Assembly (NCBI RefSeq): GCF_047948215.1
Contig: NC_134460.1
Span: 127,642,324 to 127,706,323 of the forward strand
DNA from: Lycorma delicatula
Lineage: Eukaryota > Arthropoda > Insecta > Hemiptera > Fulgoridae
DNA length: 64,000 nucleotides
Reading direction: 5' to 3'
Both the position numbers and the translations under genes were made by a program. Within the stretch, counting starts at the first letter, position 1; the number at the start of each line of letters is the position of its first letter. A model generated the notes under the pieces. It had not been told where the DNA came from, did no database searches, and saw nothing but the letters and a program-made list of their open reading frames with translations. Positions 22,978 through 34,111 of this stretch are shown piece after piece.

Positions 22978-23170
22978 ACAGTAGCGCGATTGGTTAGCAG
23001 ATACAAACTAGCCTTTCTCGTGCGGAAGGTTGATATTCGATTCCCAGTTTAAACTGTAACATTTTAACGATAACGACTCCTCGATACTATGGGGTTCTAA
23101 TCACCATTTTCTAATTGGATTCAAATCATTAACACCTTAACAGATCAATCTGGTGATTATGGATGTAGTA
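22978..23170 (+). mobile_element. tRNA-derived SINE-like element (type C head)
   Basis: The tRNA-like head at about 22981-23053 has A-box-like TAGCGCGATTGGTTAGCAG and B-box-like TTGATATTCGATTCCCAG. The spacing between them is tRNA-like. The downstream body (CTCCTCGATACTATGGGGTT) is unlike the type A family. It is too diverged at the acceptor stem to be a working tRNA. No tail or TSD is clear. Confidence 0.5.
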
Positions 23171-24560
23171 AGTTAAAGACAAACTCATTATACAAACAAG
23201 CACTACAATTAATTATATGTCTCAAATTAAGAAAGTTACTCTAGATATTTGAAAATTTTCGGAATATCGTACACTCTATGTTTGAATTCACGCTTTCATT
23301 CTTAATGTTCAGTTAATCAAGTGTACGGGAGTTGTCATAAATTACACATTTTAAATACCTCAAAATGTAAATTTTGTGGAGTATTTTGAATATTTTGGAT
23401 ATCACAAACGTTTTTGAAATAGACGATGATAAAATAATTTGGAGTCGTTTTATTAGCAATAAGGTAAGTAGTACCATTTAGCTGAAACCAACATTGTTTT
23501 ATTTTTTTTTATTTGAGGAAAAATAAAAAGCAGACGAAGCGTTGAAAGAAGGCTTATGTCATGACTTAACAACATGAAAAAAAATGTTGACTGTAACTAA
23601 ACAAACTATTTAGTTTCGACATCAAAAATTTAATTTGCAATGTTTATTCCTGCTGCTTATAGGCTTAAAAAGGACATGTTTTTTACTCATGTTTAACAGT
23701 ATACTCAATGAACTTTAGAAATACATCTTCACAGCTATTTTATTTAAAATCTTATTTAAAAACTTTTTAACATTTGCTTATGAGAATATACTTCTTTTAA
23801 TATCTATTTTTATCTTCATTAACAAAAACTTTACTATAAACGTGAATCAGCTACCCTAGGGTTTGAGCATCACCAAAATTATTTACTTCATTTCGCCACA
23901 CTCTTGTTGGTTCTTTTATTTGTTTCACTGTTTGATTAGTTATTCTCTGAGTGAATAATAAGCCTGTTTTATAGTGTTATCTTTGCTTTATATGTTCTGA
24001 ACTTCATCATATTCCTTACAATCATGTTTGTCTGTATTAATAATGATTATTATATGTTTATGTATACTGTGTTAGTGTATATATACAATTCTTTAAAGGA
24101 TTTCAATGGAAACCACTCCAACGTGTCATTTTTCTGGTATTCAAATTTACTTATGGTTGCGGAAAATGGAACCGACTGTAAATTAATAAAAGCTATGGTT
24201 ATAAGATTTTATTCGTTATCTAATGAATTAAAGGAAGTGTTCTGTCACATTTTAAAAAAATGATTTAAAGAAGCTTTATTAAAAAGTAATGCTTGAGAAA
24301 ATATTATAGAAAAATATTGTAACTGAAAATTTCATAATTTTTTATTAAAGAAACGTTTCTATTCCTAAATTTTATTGCTTTATAACTTTTGAATATTTCA
24401 ATTTTTCAATATATTTTTTTTTATAAATGAGAAGTCATCAGTTGGGGAGCAGTATTTTCCTTGTTGAGTTATATTTTAACCGTTAAAGAGATGACATTTG
24501 TGATTAATAGAATACAAACTTCCAGGCTTTTCAACAAAAATTAGATAAACCTTCCTAAAA
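23171..24560. other. No gene seen; AT-rich spacer
   Basis: A 79-codon plus-strand ORF (24024-24263) exists but shows no domain, signal or homologous motif. I treat it as chance. Confidence 0.45.
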
Positions 24561-24565
24561 TTGTA

Positions 24566-24814
24566 TTGTTTCAACCTAAGGAGTGTGCTTTCGGAACGCT
24601 TCCTATCGACCTCATAGCTAGATACAGAACTGACAGGTTTTTAGGGAGAGCAGAAAATGAAGTTAGGGAAGACATCTATAGAATCTGGCAGGAAAGATGG
24701 GTGGAGGCTGGAGTGGCTGGATGGACAAGAACCCTAATTCCCGATATATTAGGATGGATTAACAGGAGGCATGGAGAAACGGACTATTGGATCACCACTG
24801 AATGGCATGGATGA
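24566..24814 (+). pseudogene. R1-like LINE Pol, extreme C-terminus
   Basis: 82 codons are open to a stop. The sequence reads GTLPIDLIARYRTDRF near the start, IWQERWVEAGVAGWTRTLIP, then GWINRRHGETDYW at the end. The W..R(L/T)(I/L)P....W..R.HGE pattern is the conserved tail of R1-clade Pol proteins. The usual final knuckle (C..C..H..C) is missing. A short A run follows at about 24823-24832. This is a heavily 5'-truncated insertion or fragment. Confidence 0.72.
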
Positions 24815-24849
24815 AGTCCTACCCAAAAAAAACACATGAAAATAAACAA

Positions 24850-25500
24850 AAAGAAAAGGAAAGTAATGAAATGTAGAAATAATGTAAATGGACCACTGAA
24901 TATAAAAATAGGAAACGATTATAGAGGTAGAAGAATTTTGTTATTTGAGAAGTAGAATTACTAAAGATGGACTTATCAGAAGCGATATAAAATGCCGAAT
25001 AATTCAAACAAAAGAAGCTTTTGGTTAGAAATATAATTTGCTTACATCAAAAATTAAATTAAACGTCAGGAAAACATTTTTGGAAGTATATTTTTGGAGC
25101 GTAGTTTTATATGGAAGTGAAACGTGGACGATCGTAATACCTGAGAAGAAAAGATCAGAAGCTTTTGAAATATGGTGCTATAGCAGAATGTTATAAATCA
25201 GATGGGTGGATAAAATGACAAATGCTGTTGCGGCAAATTGATGAAGAGAGAAGCATTTGGAAGATATAGTTAAAAGAAGAGACAGACTTATACGCCACGT
25301 ACGGCATCCTGGAATATTTGCTTTGATTTTGGAGAGACAGGAAGGTGGGAAAAATTGTGCAGGCACGCAACATTTGGAATATATAAACAAAATGTTAGGG
25401 ATGTAGGATGTAGGGGATAAACCGAAATGAAACGAGAGGCACTAGATAGGGAATCATAGAGAGCTGCATCAAACCAGTCAAATGACTGAAGAAAAAAAAA
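24850..25500 (+). pseudogene. LINE endonuclease/RT-type Pol C-terminus with poly-A tail
   Basis: This is a second, different LINE remnant directly after the R1-like one. Frames shift, but the order is clear: FCYLRSRITKDGLIRSDIKC (near 24935-24995), then LNVRKTFLEVYFWSVVLYGS continuing ETWTI (near 25060-25135), RRMLxIRWVDKMTN-like text near 25180-25215, and LDRES.RAASNQSND at the end, followed by GAAGAAAAAAAAA (25488-25500). This is the familiar C-terminal module of many insect LINEs (YGSETWT, IRWVD, ASNQS). The tail shows it inserted by retroposition. Upstream RT is absent. Confidence 0.8.
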
Positions 25501-26673
25501 CAGTGGTAAGGGATGTTTTTAAATACTGTGATTGATTGTTAATTTTTTGTCCAATTTGTCCAAAATATTATCATTTAAATAGTTAAAACATTTTATTATA
25601 CCTTAACAAGCAAATTAAAAGAGCTTAAATTTGAATTTCATTTAATTTTTAAATCTTTTTTCTTGTTTACTGTATAACTATTTTTTAAAGGTAGTAAATT
25701 TGCAACTCCGCACAAGTAATTTAGAAGTACAGTATAATCATTAACCATTTTTAATTAATTGGAATCAGAATTGATGCAATGCCGGTAATATAATCAATTT
25801 TTTAATTGTGAGGTATTTCATTACATCATTAATATTGAAATTAAATCTGTGTAGTAAGAAATTTAATTAATACTTATTTTTATATTTCATCAATTATTCT
25901 GGTCGTTAAATAGTCAGGACATTACTTTTGTATTGCACGGCTGTTAGGTATAATTAACGATTCAAAACCGCTGTATGTAGATATTCCTGTCCGCTTACCC
26001 AAAAGATCGAATTAAATAAAATCCTTTAATTTAACGGGATTCGACTTGTATCTTAAATTTTACGATGTTTAAGCATTGCCAATATATATCCATATATCTA
26101 TATTGTTTATTAAATAAACATTATAACGGTAAATAACATATCGTTGCAAATTATTTATAAAATTCATCAACTCAAGCGTTGTTTTAAGACTACTTTTTTT
26201 TAATATCATTGAAGAGAAAACTAGGAAACCGGTGATACTACCTTGTTTTATAAAGTTTATTATGCTACAGTTCATTTGAGTGGTGGTAAATTCATTTTAC
26301 AACCTATTTACCGATTAGGATTGAATCTACATTTTTTCTTCCTATCTATATGGTAAAAATGTTAAACGTTATTTTCTTTATAGATTTCATAATATACTTT
26401 AACGTATCAATCGGTGGTAATGAAATCTATATTTCATTCTTAACTAATTCTCAACTTGTGTAATAAGGGTACTTACATAATAAGAGTGGTCTCTTTAGGA
26501 TCCACTTTTTTTATACTTTCGGCATAATTTTCGATTACAGGAATTTTTTGAAATTGTCTGTTTTAATTTACTTTTTTTGAGGAAAAAATTATTAAAAAGC
26601 TTTTCCAGATTTTGATATTGTATCTATATTACATAGTATAACTTTATTATTATTATTATTTTATTTTATTATG
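25501..26673. other. No gene seen; AT-rich spacer
   Basis: No recognised feature. A minus-strand ORF at 26069-26275 is low-complexity. Confidence 0.5.
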
Positions 26674-26675
26674 TA

Positions 26676-26698
<23 letters not shown>
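26674..26698. repeat. (TA)n microsatellite
   Basis: A short TA run directly abutting the T-rich tail of the next element; an AT-rich target for the insertion is likely. Confidence 0.85.
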
Positions 26699-26706
<8 letters not shown>

Positions 26707-27315
26707 TTTTTGTTTTTGTTTTCGATGAGCTGACGAACCCCATTTACGAGCGGAGTGTCAAACTAGCTAACAGATTTCGCTAGATGTTATTAAGAGGGCG
26801 TATGTGTGCCTGCGCCCTACCGACTAAACCTCACATCTCACCGATCCTCCCTTCCTGGGTTCACAATTAAACACTGCACGTCTGCGGAAGGTGCCTTTGG
26901 GCCAAGGGATCCATAATCTTCGTGCTTCATCACCGTCGCCCATCCACGCAAGCGCGGATGAACGACGAGCTGAACAGAGAGCTGTCTTTCAGCCTCCGAT
27001 CCTCCCGTCATGTTCTTCCGCCTCAGTCTGAGGACTTTGTATTATGGTAACACTAGAAAATCCACCTGGAAGCATCCATCAGTTCCTCTCTTCCCTAACT
27101 TTGGTCTGCAGGACCCCTACCACGAATCCTGCGACTGCTTCAAAGTGATACTGGCTTTTCAACATGATGTCCATAGTCGGGAGACCGATCGCAGCTCCTG
27201 AACCTTGATCTACTAGCAAACGTGGTTCCTTGGCCATCGCCACATTGGGTTCCGAGATGAGGATAACATCCACCGCCACTCTCTGGCCCGTCACCCACCA
27301 AATGACCATTATTGT
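26699..27315 (-). mobile_element. R1-like LINE, internally deleted (endonuclease plus 3' UTR)
   Basis: This element has much higher GC than its flanks. On the minus strand it begins with an endonuclease-domain piece: VDVILISEPNVAMAKEPRLL, then GSGAAIGLPTMD and HFEAVAGFVVGVLQTKV (27079-27309). The (L/I)ISEPN motif is typical of R1-clade endonucleases. After about 27080 the frame is lost, and the rest is a GC-rich stretch that looks like a 3' UTR ending in GAAAACAAAAACAAAAAAAA at about 26700-26725. RT is missing altogether. So this is either an internally deleted copy or a chimeric RNA product. The left end abuts a TA microsatellite. Confidence 0.65.
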
Positions 27316-27769
27316 TATTGTTATTATATAAACTAACTCTTTGCAGACCTGATTACTGGTCTGCAGTATTGGTATTGACCAGTAAACCAGTAACTGGTTA
27401 ACTGCCGATAGCAGTAAACTTGTAAAGAAATATTTGTCAACTAAACTGCTATCCTTTACTGTTGATTAAAAATATAACAATAAGTAACAAATAACAACAA
27501 TATAGTAACAAAATGTGTGTATTTATCAGAGTAATAAATTCTGGAAAAATATATTTTACTGAGAAACAAAGTTTTAAATGTAACATGCTTTGTATGTTTT
27601 ACATTTTTCATATTTAGTGTGCCTCAATCACCTTTACGAGAAAATAACTTTTCTTCAGTAAGTATAAATTTTATTGAATACTGACAACTCAATTTATATA
27701 TTTTTCTTACTTTTTAATGATTCTTCTTATATTTGATTTTTATTTTCTATTTATCTAATACTATCCCAT
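27316..27769. other. No gene seen; AT-rich spacer
   Basis: 27345-27430 has repeated CAGTA/CTGGT words (GGTCTGCAGTATTGG, CCAGTAAACCAGTAACTGG). Otherwise nothing. Confidence 0.45.
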
Positions 27770-28014
27770 GGCCCAATGAGATAAGGAATGTATGTACGAC
27801 AAATAAAATGATGTACAGACATAGGACAACCATTCCTGAGACGTGTGATTAATTGAACCCCAAACACTATATTACACCGATATCCAATTTCTAGTATTCA
27901 AATTCGTTTAAAAGTAACTATGTTTTACCAGGATTTCAACCTTAGAACCTTCGAATTCGAAAATCAGCTGTTATGCGATGACGAGTTAATCACTAGACTT
28001 GCCCCGGTAAGCTA
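27770..28014 (-). mobile_element. tRNA-SINE (type A), diverged full-length-like copy
   Basis: On the minus strand: head CTTACCGGGGCAAGTCTAG, GATTAACTCGTCATCGC, B-box-like GGTTGAAATCCTGG, body GGATATCGGTGTAATA and GGTTCAATTAATCACACG, then CAGGAATGGTTGTCC. The tail is poorly kept. No TSD can be seen. Confidence 0.75.
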
Positions 28015-29150
28015 ATCCAATTTATATGAAATAATAATAAATTTATGACTATTTTTAAGCATAATGTCTTCAAAATTTTCTATTTTAACACTTCTAATTC
28101 ACTTCAATATTTTTAATCACGCAATCAATATATCAAATTAAAAAAAAGGTGTGTAACATGACACGGTAATTTAACTATAGAGTATATGTAATTTTATTTA
28201 TTATTGTTTTAAAAGAAATTTAAAAGCAAGAATTTGTATTCTTTACTACTGAAATAATAGGTCGTCATATTACCTCTAAATAGACCTTTTATCAGTAAAA
28301 TGTTTTACCTCTAAATGAACCTTTTACCAGTAAAAAGCTATAATTATTGTCGCATGTAGCCGCTAAGCCAGTCTTTTATGTTTTAAAGAACGGTTACTCA
28401 GTTTCTTGATTTACCTCTATTGATATAAACATTTATAAAAGTACACAGGATTGGATTTAACATTTTAAATGATTGGCATTAACCAAATTACGAATTAATA
28501 TTATTAAAATATTACTTTAATTATCTCTGTAAAAAAATGTAATTGTACAAATAAAATCATTAAAAAAAATGCTAAAATTTTATTATTTAACATGCTTTAG
28601 TTTAAAGTAATATTAACATCAACTTAAAAAGTTCAAATTTACATGAATTTGCTTTCATCGCCAATCTGGCCACATACTACCAATATACAATATGTAATGC
28701 GTGAATATATATATATATATATCATAGGTGTATTTTTCTGAGTAAGAATTTTAAATCCGTCTTAAACTTTAGACATTTATTTCAATTTCAAACTTTTAAG
28801 TGACACGTTTACTTAAAAGGTCTTTTCCAAATGAGGTTCCACTTTACAACTCCTTAAAGTTTTTGGTTCTTAAATTTGGATGTCCTTGCAAAATTTCTAA
28901 GGAGTATTATTATCTCTATCTCTTTTTCCGATTTTCTACAGTATTGCATACTTGTATGTAGTGTGATTTTTACGTAATTGTTTGCAATTCTGTTTTTTTT
29001 TAAACCTTTTTGGTTATTCCTTCACAAAAACAAAGAAGTAACACAATTCATTTGTATGATTTTTTAATTAACTTTATCAGTAATATATTAATACATTCGA
29101 TTTTCAGTTCGTACTTGATTTGAGAGTACGGATATTTAATAAGTAAAAAA
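28015..29150. other. No gene seen; one 35-bp tandem duplication
   Basis: TTACCTCTAAAT..ACCTTTTA.CAGTAAAA occurs twice in tandem at 28270-28304 and 28305-28337, with few differences. A short TA run is at about 28705-28723. The rest is AT-rich and unrecognised. Confidence 0.5.
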
Positions 29151-29159
29151 AATTACTTT

Positions 29160-29695
29160 ATAATTTTTATCTATTTTTTATTATATGTAAAGCCGAAAAT
29201 TAGTTTGTTTGTTAGTCTATTGTTTGTTTGGATGTTCTCGCATCACGCGGCGGATTGCTTTCAAATTTACATGATACATTCGAGTTATCCCAGGGAAGGT
29301 TTTGAGCCACATACCTAGATCCTAGCTCTCTTGTGTATGAAGTTGTCAGTTAAATATAATCTTCAAAGAAGAAAAACAATTAATAATTAAAAATTAAATT
29401 AATTTTTGTTACTTTGGCAACAAAAGTAAGTTGTGGAGTTTTTCTCGTCAAAGGTCTGCCTACTTTAGTTACCATAGTTACTACAATTTTGTATTTTGTA
29501 ATTTAGTTTATTTTTCAGGTTTCTTCTATAAAGCCTGAATACTTTAACTGTTATCAGTATTATTCTTACAACCATAAAGGTAACGAACAATGCGGGGTTT
29601 TACGGGGCGGAGCTCTCTGGGCAGACGGGAATGGCGAGCGAAGGAAACTCGGCGCGTTCCAGACGGTGGGGCCCCCTGACTAGCTGGTCAATTAA
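29160..29695 (+). repeat. Dispersed repeat family 3, copy 1
   Basis: This shares its order of blocks with 35360-35880: a head TATAT(G/A)(T/A)AAAG(T/C)C, TTAGTTACCATAGTTACT, TTTCT.T.AAG.CTGAATA.TTTAA.TGTTAT, ACAACCA.(A/G)..GGTAAC.A.CA and a GC-rich end containing GCGAGCGAAG. It has no coding. The GC-rich end with GAGCGAAG next to an AT-rich body resembles non-autonomous Helitron-type ends, but I see no clear TC start or CTRR end, so the class is open. Confidence 0.6.
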
Positions 29696-30000
29696 AAAAC
29701 TAAATTATAATAATAAATAACTGAGAAACACTAATAGAAAAAATCTATTGAATTTTGATTGAAACCAGTCTACAGTTGAATCTAGACCTTTTTTAAGTTT
29801 CTGTATAAATTTTAGATTAGAATTATCCGATGATGTTTTTTTTTTTAATTTTCTTTATAGGATTTATTTTTATTTTTTTCTTTGAAGAAAATTTTGTTTT
29901 GTAACAAATGTGTTCTCATTTTATAATAAATTAAACTATAATTATACCAATTCAACATATAATATGGTGTAAATAAAACTAGAAATTTGCACATTATTAT
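29696..30000. other. No gene seen; AT-rich spacer
   Basis: Nothing recognisable; the minus ORF at 29845-30048 overlaps the SINE head and is chance. Confidence 0.4.
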
Positions 30001-30002
30001 CA

Positions 30003-30115
30003 GTAATGCCGATCTCTTTAGTGGAGTGGTAGCGACTTTGCCTTTCATCGAGAGGTTCTGTGTATCAAGTACCGATCAAACATGACTTTTTTCACATACA
30101 AAAAAACAAATTTAT
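30003..30115 (+). mobile_element. tRNA-derived SINE head (type B)
   Basis: TAGTGGAGTGGTAGCGACTT is A-box-like. CCTTTCATCGAGAGGTTCTG continues as the anticodon-arm and variable region, and a decayed B-box (GTGTATCAAGTACCGATC) is followed by ATGACTTTTTTCACATAC. The CTTTCATC..GAGGTTC and CATG.C.TTTTTCACA text matches a tRNA-SINE head I know from hemipteran genomes; the same type occurs at 30545 and, reversed, at 60002. Confidence 0.6.
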
Positions 30116-30544
30116 TTCATTATCTGTCGGGAACTGTTACACAGTACGAACTCGAACAAAACGGAATATAAAGGAGTTAAGTTAGTCTTTCTCTTCTTAA
30201 AATCAATTATAGGCATTTAACACATCTATTCGTATTTTCGAAGGAACAGATTGTATATATTTAATTGTGCCAAAAAAAAACGACCAATAATACATTTTTT
30301 ATACTCTATTATTTAACATCATTTTTTTGTAAATTACTTTGTACGGTTAGATTATTTTAATTTTTTTAATTATAGTTACAATACAGTGAACAATGTGAAG
30401 TGTATATTTTATTTACTTATTTAAAAATAAATAAATAAATGTATCTCTATTAATTTATTACATATAATATAATATGACTGTACATAAAATTGTTTTATAT
30501 GAATAAAATACAAAGAATTACTTTTATTTCATTAAAAATATATC
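30116..30544. other. No gene seen; AT-rich spacer
   Basis: AT-rich, with A and T runs only. Confidence 0.4.
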
Positions 30545-30645
30545 AACCACACTGATCTACATGGAGAAGCGATCGCGTCTTTTATCTAGATGGTCCTGGA
30601 TTCTAATTCTGGTCAAATATACCATTTTTCATATTCTACAAAATT
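30545..30645 (+). mobile_element. tRNA-derived SINE head (type B), second relic
   Basis: ACATGGAGAAGCGATCGCGT is a decayed A-box region. CTTTTATCTAGATGGTCCTG, the B-box-like GGATTCTAATTCTGGTC, and ACCATTTTTCATA follow in the type B order. It is more diverged than the copy at 30003. Confidence 0.5.
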
Positions 30646-31195
30646 TAATACTCCCGTTTATAAACTTCGAGGTTAGTGTTTATAATTAATTACTTGAAAA
30701 AAAAACTTAAATTAAAAAAAACACATTGTAGAATAAAATCTTCAGCATTATAAAAATTGAACTCTTAAATAAATGTATTATAAAATTAACGTTCTGGATT
30801 TTTATTATTTAAAGTACAACCTGAGTTAATTATTTATTATTTATACAAATATGTTACGAGTCAATATTGATATACTTTACAGGTACAGAAAATTATAAAG
30901 TGAAGTAAAATAATGGGAAATAAATTTAGGTAAATATTGATCTAATAATAATATTTTTAGTGAACAATAGTAATGGAAATTATGAATTATTACGGTATTT
31001 AATTCTTCATCAATAATTGTACTTCTATTATTAAAGCATCTTAATCTTAAGTTGTCATCTTTATGATACTTTCCGTTAAAAGCTATATAATGTAGTTGTA
31101 ATTTAAAGCTCTTAATTACGCAATTCAATTATTTATTTTAACTATATTGTTTAAAGGATAAGAAAGACAATTTAAACCATAAAATGGTTTTGTTT
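30646..31195. other. No gene seen; AT-rich spacer
   Basis: The 83-codon minus ORF at 30877-31128 shows no motif. Nothing else seen. Confidence 0.45.
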
Positions 31196-31700
31196 TCAAG
31201 AAAGAACGATAGTCCCTTAAGATTTAAGTGAATGTTAACCCCTTTCTTCCCCTACCTTTATCCTTTTTTTTTTCTCTATACATCCTCTCTACCTTTCTCT
31301 GTATGTATTCATGTGTAGGTGTATGTGTGTATGTGCGGACGCTTGTGTCTATTTAGAGTAGAGGGCTAGAGTAGACTGGGTTTTCCTGATAGAGAAATTT
31401 ATCCTTGCCCTACCCACCGACTCTCTTTAACCAAACAAGCTGGAGAGGGAAAAGGATGTGCAAGAAGAAGAAGAAGAAGAACGAGGAGTTGTGATGAAGA
31501 GGGGGTATGAAGAGGGGTTGGCAGTATAACCGGCTATTGTACTGTATTGGAAGACGCCCCAGGTGTCTCGTGCAGGCCCCTTGGACTTAACAGCTATGGT
31601 CACTCTCACTAGATCGGATATATTGCTTTAGTTTAATGAAAACTTGCTGGCAAATTAATCTACAGAATAAAGAGAGAGGAAAGGGAGAGTGAACAAATGA
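31196..31700. other. Less AT-rich block, unassigned
   Basis: It contains C+T-rich runs, a TGTGTATG stretch, an AAG microsatellite (31461-31481) and a 60-codon minus-strand ORF (31427-31609) starting MRVTIAVKSKGPARDTWGVF. The ORF has no recognised domain, and its Ser run comes from the microsatellite. It could be an exon or an old repeat; I cannot tell. Confidence 0.25.
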
Positions 31701-31839
31701 GAGACTGAGAAAGCGAAGATTTATAGAAATATGTATTTATGAAAAGTTAATCTTTTATTGGAAATAATTCTCTTTATCATTTTAACCGTTAAAATCCTAC
31801 AGTCAATAATATTAAAAAAATGTATTTATTTAGAAAGCT

Positions 31840-32065
31840 CTTTAAAATTAAAATCTTACTATTTTGTTTGGAATTATGAAGCAGAATAATTTTTAAGAAG
31901 TTTAGATAATAAAAATCTGTGTTTTTCTTTACTTTCAAAAATCTATTTTCCTAATGTTGGTTTTCATTGGAATGTTGGTTTATTGGAATAAACTAAAATA
32001 AGCACTTATTAAAAAAAAATGAAGATTATAAGATTTGGAACAATGGAACCTACATAACTTTTAAG
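31840..32065 (+). repeat. Repeat pair 4, copy without MITE
   Basis: AAATCTGTGTTTTTCTTTA, TTTTCCTAATGTTGGTTTTC and GATTTGGAACAATGGAACCT then ACATAACTTTTAAGTT occur in the same order as at 32985-33135 plus 33758-33824. In the second copy a family 1 MITE sits between the blocks; here that place has only about 50 bp of AT-rich sequence. Confidence 0.55.
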
Positions 32066-32984
32066 TTTTAAACACACAACCTTCAGCTGAACATTATTAC
32101 TATTTTTTTTTTTTTAATTATGAATTTGAGGAGTAAATCTGTAACAAAAATAAAAACTAGCACAATTTTTAATCCAAAATAAAATTAATTCTATTTAGGA
32201 TTTTTCAGGAAAATACGTTGTTTCTTGATACTGGTTACTTGATAAACTGGTTAAAAATAGGTCGATTACGGAGGAGAGAGATAAATTCCAAATTTTACTT
32301 GAAAATAAAAATTGATACAGAAAATTACACTTCGATTCTTCTCTTTCTGAAAATATACGTAAATAATTTTTTTATAAAAGTCTAAGTCTTTATGAATGTA
32401 ATGATTTACTACTTCGTGATACCAATATCTTCAGCTCGATAAAATATGCTTTGAAAATGAACGAGGGCGTACACCGTTACAAAAATCCTTAGTATCCAAA
32501 GGATCTCTAATCTAACCAGAAAAATTATTTTAAATAATTTTTATTTTATAAAAATCATTAACATAACGAATTCTAATCAAATAAATATGATTACAAATTT
32601 ACTTATTACATATAATAAGTTAGAAAATATAATACTTTTAAAATTACATTTTATAAATTACTTTTGGATAATTTATTGAAATGTGAAACAAATTTAGTTA
32701 GTTCTGTCCAGTCTTAGAGGAATAAAAGTTTCATTAAGTTAAACTAAACAATGAAATAAGAGTTGAAATTCAAACTCAGTTACAATTACTTAAAATTGTA
32801 CGTTAAAACTTCAACCATAAGACCTTAAAATATAATTAAAAACTACTTCGTCATATAAGGTAATAATATTTGATCAATGAAAATAGCAAATCGATGTTCA
32901 AGAATAAAAGAAGATTAAGGGAGAATTGTATCCTACTTATAAAGTAGAAATTTATTTTCCTAATATGCACGTTCAACTAGTGAA
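32066..32984. other. No gene seen; AT-rich spacer
   Basis: Nothing recognised. Confidence 0.45.
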
Positions 32985-33824
32985 CAATAAGAAATTTAGA
33001 TTTAAAAAGTTTTTATTTTTTTAGGAAATTTAGATTTTAGAAATCTGTGTTTTTCTTTAAAAAATGTACTTTCCTCATGTTGGTTCCCATTAGAATATGA
33101 AATTTATAAAAAAAATCTGATCTGGGCATCACATGACTTCCTTGTACGCCTATTATATTACAATTTTTTGTTTAAATGAAAAGTACATAAAATTTTATTT
33201 CATTAATAAGTTCTACTATTTTTCATACTTTATTTATGGTTATTATTGAATTATTATATTAATCGTATTTTTTTTTACAATCAGAGGTTAATAAATCAAT
33301 ATATTTAAATTTTAAAAAATTAAAAAAAAAAAGAAGATGAACTCTGATTCGAATCGATGTGCGTTCCCCTAGATCCAAATAACTTTTTAATTAAATTTCT
33401 ATTTGGCTATAACACAGGAACCGATGAAAATAAGTAACACTTATGATATCTGGTTGAAAAGCTCTCAATGAGGGCTTATTACTGCAGTTGAGAAGAAGTC
33501 CAAAATCCAATTTTTTTGGGCTTTTGGGCTTTTTTGGACACTTTTGGTTTAGTCAATTTTACTCAAAAGGGGAAGTGCACAACTAGATGTTACAACAGTC
33601 CTAAATCCAGTTATGCGAGATACATACGTACGTACAGACGTCACGCTAAAACTAGTCAAAATGTATTCAGGGATGGTCAAAATAGATATTTCCCCTGAAA
33701 TCTGAAAAACGAAATTTTTTTTTATCACAATACTTCCTTTACTTCGTGCAAGGAAGTAAAAAATTGAAGATTTAAAAATTTGGACAATGCAACTAACATA
33801 ACTTTCAAGTTATGTTGGTTGCAT
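32985..33824 (+). repeat. Repeat pair 4, copy interrupted by a MITE
   Basis: The left part (to 33135) carries GAAATCTGTGTTTTTCTTTA and CTTTCCTCATGTTGGTTCCC. The right part (from 33758) carries AAAATTTGGACAATGCAAC. The right part includes a nearly perfect 18-bp inverted repeat (ATGCAACTAACATAACTT, 2-nt loop) at 33787-33824. The MITE at 33136-33757 lies between. Confidence 0.55.
33136..33757 (+). repeat. MITE-like repeat family 1, complete copy with terminal inverted repeats
   Basis: The 622-bp element starts ACTTCCTTGTACG and ends CGTGCAAGGAAGT, a 13-bp terminal inverted repeat with one mismatch. Inside the right end a second ACTTCCTTT/AAGGAAGT pairing makes a small hairpin. Internal blocks are shared with 47178-47814, 60784-61445 (reversed) and 1-164: GGCTATAAC.C.GGAACC, ATGAAAATAAGTA, GTTGAAAAGCTCTC and AAAAGGGGA.GT.CACAACTAG. 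No protein is encoded; the 60-codon ORF at 33516 is part of the repeat. No TSD is obvious. Confidence 0.82.
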
Positions 33825-33828
33825 ACAA

Positions 33829-34111
33829 ACCCTCCTTTCACTGAGATGAGGAAATGTATGACATGAGACTGTATGATGTGTATGACATGCTAATGAGATG
33901 TAATCTTGTACAGATTCAATCAACCATTCCTGAGACGTGTGATTAATTAAACCCAACCACTAAAGTATCCACTGTCTAGTATCATTAAAATCCTTATAAA
34001 AGCTACTAACTTATCCTAGGATTCGAACCTTAGAACCTTGACTTCGAAAAATCAGTTATTAAACAACTGATTCGCGACGACGAGTTAACCATTAGATCAG
34101 CCTGGTAGGCT
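33829..34111 (-). mobile_element. tRNA-SINE (type A), diverged copy
   Basis: On the minus strand: CTACCAGGCTGATCTAATGG, GTTAACTCGTCGTCGCG, B-box-like AAGGTTCGAATCCTAGG, body GGTTGGGTTTAATTAATCA, CAGGAATGGTTGATTGAATC and TGTACAAGATTACATCTCAT. The middle is shortened near GGATACTTTAGTGG. Confidence 0.75.

Noticed and set aside
22981..23053. Possible functional tRNA gene
   Set aside because: The A- and B-boxes are present but stems are not complementary; better read as a SINE head.
31427..31609. 60-codon minus ORF as a gene
   Set aside because: The Ser run is from an AAG microsatellite and no splice or family evidence supports it; kept only as an unassigned block.
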